NCBI GenBank assembly: GCA_934526185.1
Contig: CAKTAA010000016.1
Location: 1 to 37,032 of the forward strand
Direction of reading: 5' to 3'
Length of the DNA: 37,032 nt
DNA from: an uncultured Eubacteriales bacterium
Lineage (GTDB): Bacteria > Bacillota > Clostridia > Oscillospirales > CAG-272
This document shows, in pieces, positions 33,266 through 37,032 of this stretch; position 1 is the stretch's first letter; every line of letters begins with the position of its first letter. The notes under the pieces are model-generated. The model had not been told where the DNA came from. It saw only the letters and a list, made by a program, of their open reading frames with translations, and did not search any database. The translations under genes and the position numbers were made by a program.

Positions 33266-34171
33266 TCATATACCGGCTCCTGCGTCCTCTTCCGCAAAGA
33301 TATCGTCGCCGCAGATCTGGCGGAGAAGCGCTTCGAGGTCGCTGTCATCGGAGCAGAAAACTTCAATTTTACGGCGGGAACCGGTGCCTGTAATCTTAAA
33401 ACGCCGGCCAAGACGCGCAGAAACCCGGGTTTCAAGCTGGCGGACGTAGCTTTGCCGCATGGATGGCGCTGATTCCTCCGCCTCCTCCGGCGGCTGCGCT
33501 GTTTTCTCCTTCCAGCGGCGAACCCAAAGCTCGGCTTCGCGGACGGAAAGACCTTTTTTGCAGATAAGGGAGGCGAGAGAGGCCTGCTCCTCCGGATCGG
33601 TAACGGCGAGCAGAGCGCGTGCGTGGCCTGCGGAGAGCTGATTTGAGGCAAGAAGGGAGAGAAGCGCTTCGGGAAGCTCCAGCAGACGGAGAGAATTGGC
33701 AATCGCGCTGCGGCTTTTGCCGATCTGTCGGGAAGCCTCCTCCTGCGTCATGCCGTATTCCTCAAGCAGGGAACGGTACGCCAGCGCCTCCTCGACCGCA
33801 TTCAGATCCTCACGCTGAAGATTTTCAATCAGCGCAAGCTGAGCAGCCTTTGCATTGTCCGCTTCTAAAATCATAGCCGGTATTTCGTTCAGGCCTGCCA
33901 TTTTGGCGGCGCGCCAGCGTCTCTCGCCGGCGATGATCTGATAGAAGCCGCCGTCGCCTCCGCTCTCGCGGACGGCAATCGGAGAGACAACGCCGTGAAC
34001 GGCGATGGAATCGGCAAGCTGAGCCAGCGCGTCCGGATCAAAGCTTCGCCGGGGCTGGTCGGGATTCGGTTCGATATCGCTCAGCCGGAGCATGGTAATG
34101 CGGTCGCCCGTGTCTGCTGTATTTTCAAGGAAAAGGGAATCCAGTCCTCGTCCCAAAGGATTTTTTGACAT
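33266..34171 (-). CDS. parB: Chromosome partitioning protein ParB (Spo0J)
   Basis: ParB is a CTP-dependent clamp that loads at parS, spreads and recruits SMC. The 301-residue chain has the N-terminal KNPLGRGLDSLF that binds ParA. It also has the CTP-fold motifs NPDQPRRSF and AGERRWRAAKMAG, ALIENLQREDLN, the helix-turn-helix (TQEEASRQIGKSRSAIANSLRLL) and a C-terminal dimerisation part. ATG at 34183 overlaps the ribosome binding site, so MSKNPL at 34171 is preferred, 11 nt after AAAGGA. parA lies upstream, with repeat R9 inserted between the two. Confidence 0.96.
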   Translation of the reverse strand: MSKNPLGRGLDSLFLENTADTGDRITMLRLSDIEPNPDQPRRSFDPDALAQLADSIAVHGVVSPIAVRESGGDGGFYQIIAGERRWRAAKMAGLNEIPAMILEADNAKAAQLALIENLQREDLNAVEEALAYRSLLEEYGMTQEEASRQIGKSRSAIANSLRLLELPEALLSLLASNQLSAGHARALLAVTDPEEQASLASLICKKGLSVREAELWVRRWKEKTAQPPEEAEESAPSMRQSYVRQLETRVSARLGRRFKITGTGSRRKIEVFCSDDSDLEALLRQICGDDIFAEEDAGAGI

Positions 34172-34196
34172 GATTGTATGCATCCTTTCCGGAAAT

Positions 34197-34509
34197 TTGA
34201 CTGAGCTTCGTTCAGTCTGACAGTTTGATTTTTAAGTGCCATATAGGACGGCACATATTCCGCTGACGCGGAAGCAAATCAAACTGCCGCTCGGTTTAGA
34301 GTCGGTACTGCTGACTGAGCAAAGCTCAGTCTACAAGTTTCCCGGCTTCGCTGGGAAACTTGCGCATGAGTTAAGTTCTGTACTCAATACAAACCGCGCG
34401 GGAGTTTCATACGGTTCCGCGATAGCGGAATGTCGGCAAGCCATATGGCCGACAAGTATGAAACTCCTAGACTGAACTGACTGAGCTTTTCTCAGTCAGT
34501 TCAGTCATT
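34197..34509 (+). repeat. Modular hairpin repeat, copy R9 (most complete)
   Basis: Order H1 (34199-34217), H6 (CAGTTTGATTT...AAATCAAACTG), second H1 (34313-34331, GACTGAGC-AAA-GCTCAGTC), H2 (CCCGGC-TTC-GCTGGG tip), linker (TTCTGTACTCAATACAAACC), H3 with a large two-hairpin tip (TTCCGC/GCGGAA and GTCGGC/GCCGAC) inside GGGAGTTTCATAC/GTATGAAACTCC. H4 (34470-34506) is a perfect 16-bp stem GACTGAACTGACTGAG. It fills the parA-parB gap, from 3 nt past the parA stop to 8 nt before the parB ribosome binding site. Confidence 0.92.
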
Positions 34510-34511
34510 TT

Positions 34512-35294
34512 TCAGATTCTTTTCAAAAGCTCCTTTGTCACCTCCATGTAGAGGTGTGCGCCCTTGGAATGCTTGTCGTAATAGTAGACGGGCATGCCGA
34601 AGCTGGGCGCCTCGCTCAGCTTGACATTGCGGACAATCGGCGTGGAAAACAGCTTGTCCGCGTAATATTTTTTCAGCTCCGACAGCACCTGCGTCGAGAG
34701 ATTCAGCCGGCCGTTGTACATGGTGATGAGAATGCCGGTGAGGTTCAGGCGGCTGTTGTAATGCTTTTTAATCTGTTTAACGCTCAGCATGAGCTGAGAG
34801 AGGCCCTCCAGCGCATAATATTCGCACTGCATGGGAATGATCAGGCCGTCGGCGGCGACCAGTGCGTTGATGGTCAGGATGCCGAGCGACGGCGGGCAGT
34901 CGATAAAAATATAGTCAAACTGGCTGCGCAGAGGTTCCAAAGCGGTTTTCAGCCTGTTTTCCCTGTGCTCGGACATGACAAGCTCAAATTCGGCACCGGC
35001 GAGAGAAATGTTGGCCGGAATTGCCCAGACATTGTCAAAGCTCGTTTGGATCATGGCTGAGGAAATATCCGCGCGGTTGATAAGTACGTCATAGACGGAA
35101 CGGCGGATGGATTTTTTGGAAATGCCGAAGCCGCTGGTGGTATTGCCCTGAGGATCCGCGTCAACAATGAGCACGCGCTTTCCGAGGATACCGGCGGAAG
35201 CGGCAATATTTACAGCGGAGGTGGATTTGCCGACACCGCCTTTCTGATTGGAGAATGTAATAATTTTAGCGCAGAAACCATCCGTGTCGGACAT
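34512..35294 (-). CDS. parA: Chromosome partitioning ATPase ParA (Soj)
   Basis: ParA/Soj is a Walker-type ATPase that works with ParB-parS in origin segregation and also controls DnaA activity in Bacillus. The 260-residue chain shows the deviant Walker A KGGVGKST, Walker A' DADPQGNTTSG, Walker B FDYIFIDCPPSLG and the C-terminal RNVKLSEAPSFGMPVYYYD. AAAGGAGGG lies 7-9 nt upstream of ATG at 35294; the longer frame to 35357 overlaps the leader. Its own promoter lies at 35394-35422, and two parS sites are just upstream. Confidence 0.97.
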   Translation of the reverse strand: MSDTDGFCAKIITFSNQKGGVGKSTSAVNIAASAGILGKRVLIVDADPQGNTTSGFGISKKSIRRSVYDVLINRADISSAMIQTSFDNVWAIPANISLAGAEFELVMSEHRENRLKTALEPLRSQFDYIFIDCPPSLGILTINALVAADGLIIPMQCEYYALEGLSQLMLSVKQIKKHYNSRLNLTGILITMYNGRLNLSTQVLSELKKYYADKLFSTPIVRNVKLSEAPSFGMPVYYYDKHSKGAHLYMEVTKELLKRI

Positions 35295-35393
35295 GCAGCA
35301 ACCCTCCTTTTCCGACGGAAGCAAAACAGCAGGAGGCTGCTTGCAGAAAAATATCAATGAAAAAACAGCGCTCCAAAGAATAGAAACAATGAT

Positions 35394-35422
35394 ATTGTAT
35401 CATGTATTGGCCGTGCTGTCAA
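35394..35422 (-). promoter_or_regulatory. Sigma-A promoter of parA
   Basis: On minus, -35 TTGACA (35417-35422), 17-bp spacer, -10 TACAAT (35394-35399). The leader is about 95 nt. The nearest parS is only about 40 bp upstream of the -35. Confidence 0.85.
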
Positions 35423-35462
35423 GAAAATAGAAGTCATTTCACCAAAAAAGAGAAAACAAAAA

Positions 35463-35478
35463 TGTTTCACGTGAAACA
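35463..35478. promoter_or_regulatory. parS site 1
   Basis: TGTTTCACGTGAAACA is an exact match to the 16-bp parS consensus bound by ParB/Spo0J. Confidence 0.95.
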
Positions 35479-35503
35479 AATTGTGAAAACGGCATCAGAG
35501 AAA

Positions 35504-35539
35504 GCAGGCAAAATGTTTCACGTGAAACATTTTGCCTGC
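35504..35539. promoter_or_regulatory. parS site 2 inside a 36-bp perfect palindrome
   Basis: The exact 16-bp parS (35514-35529) is extended on both sides by GCAGGCAAAA and its complement, giving a perfect 36-bp palindrome. On minus it follows the noc stop and is trailed by TTTCTC, so the RNA could fold as a noc terminator. Confidence 0.93.
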
Positions 35540-35588
35540 CTATGCATTTCCTTTTCCTTTGACCTGCTAACAGCAAAGCCGCTCATGT

Positions 35589-36629
35589 TTATTTCTGCAT
35601 CAATGTGCGGTCAGGCTTTGGAATACGGATGATCCAGCGGATCTCTTCGTCACATTCCTCGCGTTGGCTGAAAATGTCAATTCCGGCATCTTTTACTGTG
35701 CTGACCGCCTTTTCTACCGCGTTGAAAAACAGTCCGATGTCCTTAATGATAACTTTTTTCTTTTGACAGATCGGTGTGCGCTTAGCGTGCTCAACATCGG
35801 CAAGAATGCGGTCCACATATTCTTCGGTCTGAGCAACATTGAGATTGTTTTTTGCCGCGTGCAGGACGACACAAAAGCGCTTGTCCGGATCGTGAAGCCG
35901 GAGAAATGCCCGCGCGTGGCGCTCTGTAAGACCGGCTTTTAAAATCAGCTCGCGTTCGCTTTCGCTGAGACGGAGGATGCGGAGCTTGTTTGCTATGTAG
36001 GATTGGCTGACCGACAGCCGGCGTGCGATCTGCTCCTGCGTGAGTGCATAAATGTCGATAAGTGAAGCAATAGCGCCTGCCTGCTCAAACATGTTCAGGT
36101 TTTCCCGCTGCAGATTTTCGATCAGCGCCAGCTCCGCAGAACGCCGGTCATCCGCCTCTAAAATGATGCAGGGAACCGTGGCAAGCTCCAGCAGCTTGGC
36201 GGCGCGCAGGCGTCTTTCACCGGCAATCAGCTCATACAGCTTGGGATTTTCACCAGCAGAGTGAGATGAAGTCTCCTCGCGCAGCGGACGCAGTGTCAGC
36301 GGCTGGAGAATGCCGAAACGGCGGATGCTGTCGGCAAGCGCAATGATGGATCCGTCCTCAAACATTTTCCGCGGCTGAAATGGGTTGGCTTTGATTTTCG
36401 AAGGAGAAATTTGGTGAATCCGGCCGGCCTCGATTTTATTTTTTAGATCGAACTCCTTTTCGGCCAGTATTGTTTTTGTTGTCAGGAGCTGCTGCTCCAG
36501 CTCGAAAAGCTGTGCGCGTGTCATTGGCTTCGGACGTTCGCTTGAGAAAAATGAGGTTTTGCCGGAGAACTCGTTTTTAAAGTGGGAAAAAAAAGATTCT
36601 GTTGCCGGAAAAATTTTGGTTGCGTTCAT
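35589..36629 (-). CDS. noc: ParB-family nucleoid occlusion protein (Noc-like)
   Basis: Second ParB-family protein, 346 residues. Motifs are NPFQPRKMF, LYELIAGERRLRAAKLL, ALIENLQRENLN and the helix-turn-helix LTQEQIARRLSVSQSYIANKLRILRL. The C-terminal KKKVIIKDIGLFFNAVEKAVSTVKDAG is typical of Noc rather than Spo0J. Noc binds its own sites and blocks division over the nucleoid. The N-terminus before the CTP fold is about 70 residues, with no obvious short amphipathic helix like that of Bacillus Noc. Start choice is uncertain: ATGs at 36641, 36638 and 36629 follow AAAGGA; the last has the best spacing. Located just upstream of parA, as in Bacillus. Confidence 0.88.
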   Translation of the reverse strand: MNATKIFPATESFFSHFKNEFSGKTSFFSSERPKPMTRAQLFELEQQLLTTKTILAEKEFDLKNKIEAGRIHQISPSKIKANPFQPRKMFEDGSIIALADSIRRFGILQPLTLRPLREETSSHSAGENPKLYELIAGERRLRAAKLLELATVPCIILEADDRRSAELALIENLQRENLNMFEQAGAIASLIDIYALTQEQIARRLSVSQSYIANKLRILRLSESERELILKAGLTERHARAFLRLHDPDKRFCVVLHAAKNNLNVAQTEEYVDRILADVEHAKRTPICQKKKVIIKDIGLFFNAVEKAVSTVKDAGIDIFSQREECDEEIRWIIRIPKPDRTLMQK

Positions 36630-36661
36630 TTGCTTCATCATTCCTTTCTTTTATAGGCTAC

Positions 36662-36930
36662 ATGACTGACCGCTGACGGAACAAAGTTCCGTCTGATGCG
36701 GTCAGTCTAGGAGATTTCAGCGCTTATGCGCTGAAACTCCCGCACGGTTTGTGTTTAGTACAGAGTTCCGTCTGACGCGTTCAGTTTAATCCGAATGACG
36801 GCGACAGCGTCATGTTGTCGTGTCATTCAGTTTGATTCTTTGGCGCCATATAGGACGGCGCCCATTCCGCTGACGCGGAACCGTGAACGACAAATTGCTT
36901 TTTTCGAAGAAAAAGCAATTCTTCGAAAAA
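36662..36930. repeat. Modular hairpin repeat, copy R10 (rearranged)
   Basis: A nested H1/H4 (36664-36707): GACTGACCGC/GCGGTCAGTC around GACGGAAC-AAA-GTTCCGTC. Next is a reversed H3 (GGAGATTTCAGCGC, GCGCTGAAACTCC) and a reversed linker (GTTTAGTACAGAGTTC). Forward H5 (36794-36827) carries two changes that turn G-C into G-T pairs. H6 half (CAGTTTGATT, GGCGCC...GGCGCC, TTCCGC/GCGGAA) and a hairpin AATTGCTTTTT/AAAAAGCAATT complete it. It lies directly upstream of the noc ribosome binding site; no noc promoter is visible between. Confidence 0.85.
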
Positions 36931-36937
36931 AACCTGT

Positions 36938-37032
36938 CTGAACTACGAAAACGCATGACTGAACTACGAAAAACTTGACTGAACTACGAAAAACTTGACT
37001 GAACTACGAAAAACTTGACTGAACTACGAAAA
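36938..37032. repeat. 20-bp tandem repeat at the right window end
   Basis: One degenerate and 3.6 perfect copies of GAACTACGAAAAACTTGACT (from 36961). The last 17 bases of the window equal its first 17, so both ends lie in the same array type. Confidence 0.9.

Noticed and set aside
1..37032. CRISPR array
   Set aside because: The end repeats have no unique spacers (units are contiguous 15 or 20 bp), and no cas genes are present.
1..37032. The window as a complete circular replicon
   Set aside because: Identical ends suggest it, but the content is core chromosome far too small to stand alone; a repeat-bounded contig is simpler.

Overview
The window reads as chromosomal DNA of an endospore-forming Firmicute of the class Clostridia. 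Sporulation genes (spoIIP, gpr, ylbJ, yqfC), AAAGGAG-type ribosome binding sites, remB and the parA/parB/noc set all point there; the family cannot be fixed from sequence alone. Almost every gene lies on the minus strand; only an SLH-anchored alkaline phosphatase and yqfC are on plus.

Layout from left to right. 1-200: short tandem repeats and a hairpin repeat element. 213-1603: terminator, rpsR, ssb and rpsF as one minus-strand operon with a clear promoter and structured leader. 1.6-3.98 kb: a repeat element, then the phosphatase with its own promoter and terminator. 4.0-9.1 kb: sporulation block (ylbJ and yqfC divergent, a small membrane protein, spoIIP, gpr). 9.2-12.7 kb: a two-gene sugar module (a MerR regulator fused to an FGGY kinase, and a GH32-like glycosidase) under a MerR-type promoter and flanked by ~75-bp direct repeats. 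12.7-16.5 kb: rimO, recX, recA. 16.8-26.5 kb: gyrA, fruK, dnaN, a duplicated-domain lipoprotein, gyrB, remB, recF. 26.5-27.2 kb: probable oriC with DnaA boxes. 27.2-36.6 kb: dnaA with a ~470-nt structured leader, a MORN membrane protein, an unrecognised membrane protein, serS, parB, parA, two perfect parS sites and noc. The right end runs into the same 20-bp tandem repeat seen at the left end.

The genes work together in chromosome replication and segregation: DnaA, the beta clamp, RecF and gyrase for initiation and fork support, ParA/ParB/parS and Noc for origin segregation and division-site control, with RecA/RecX for recombination. The order is unusual. dnaN is separated from dnaA; oriC appears to lie between dnaA and recF; GC skew appears to flip there, which would put dnaA, serS, parB, parA and noc head-on to the rightward fork.

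The most novel-looking feature is a family of at least ten modular intergenic repeats. Each is assembled from up to six interchangeable hairpins. The copies differ by substitutions that keep the base pairing (A-U, G-U and G-C swaps in the same stem position), and several abut a stop codon on one side and a ribosome binding site on the other. They resemble in design the BOX or ERIC repeats of other bacteria, but I do not recognise this family.
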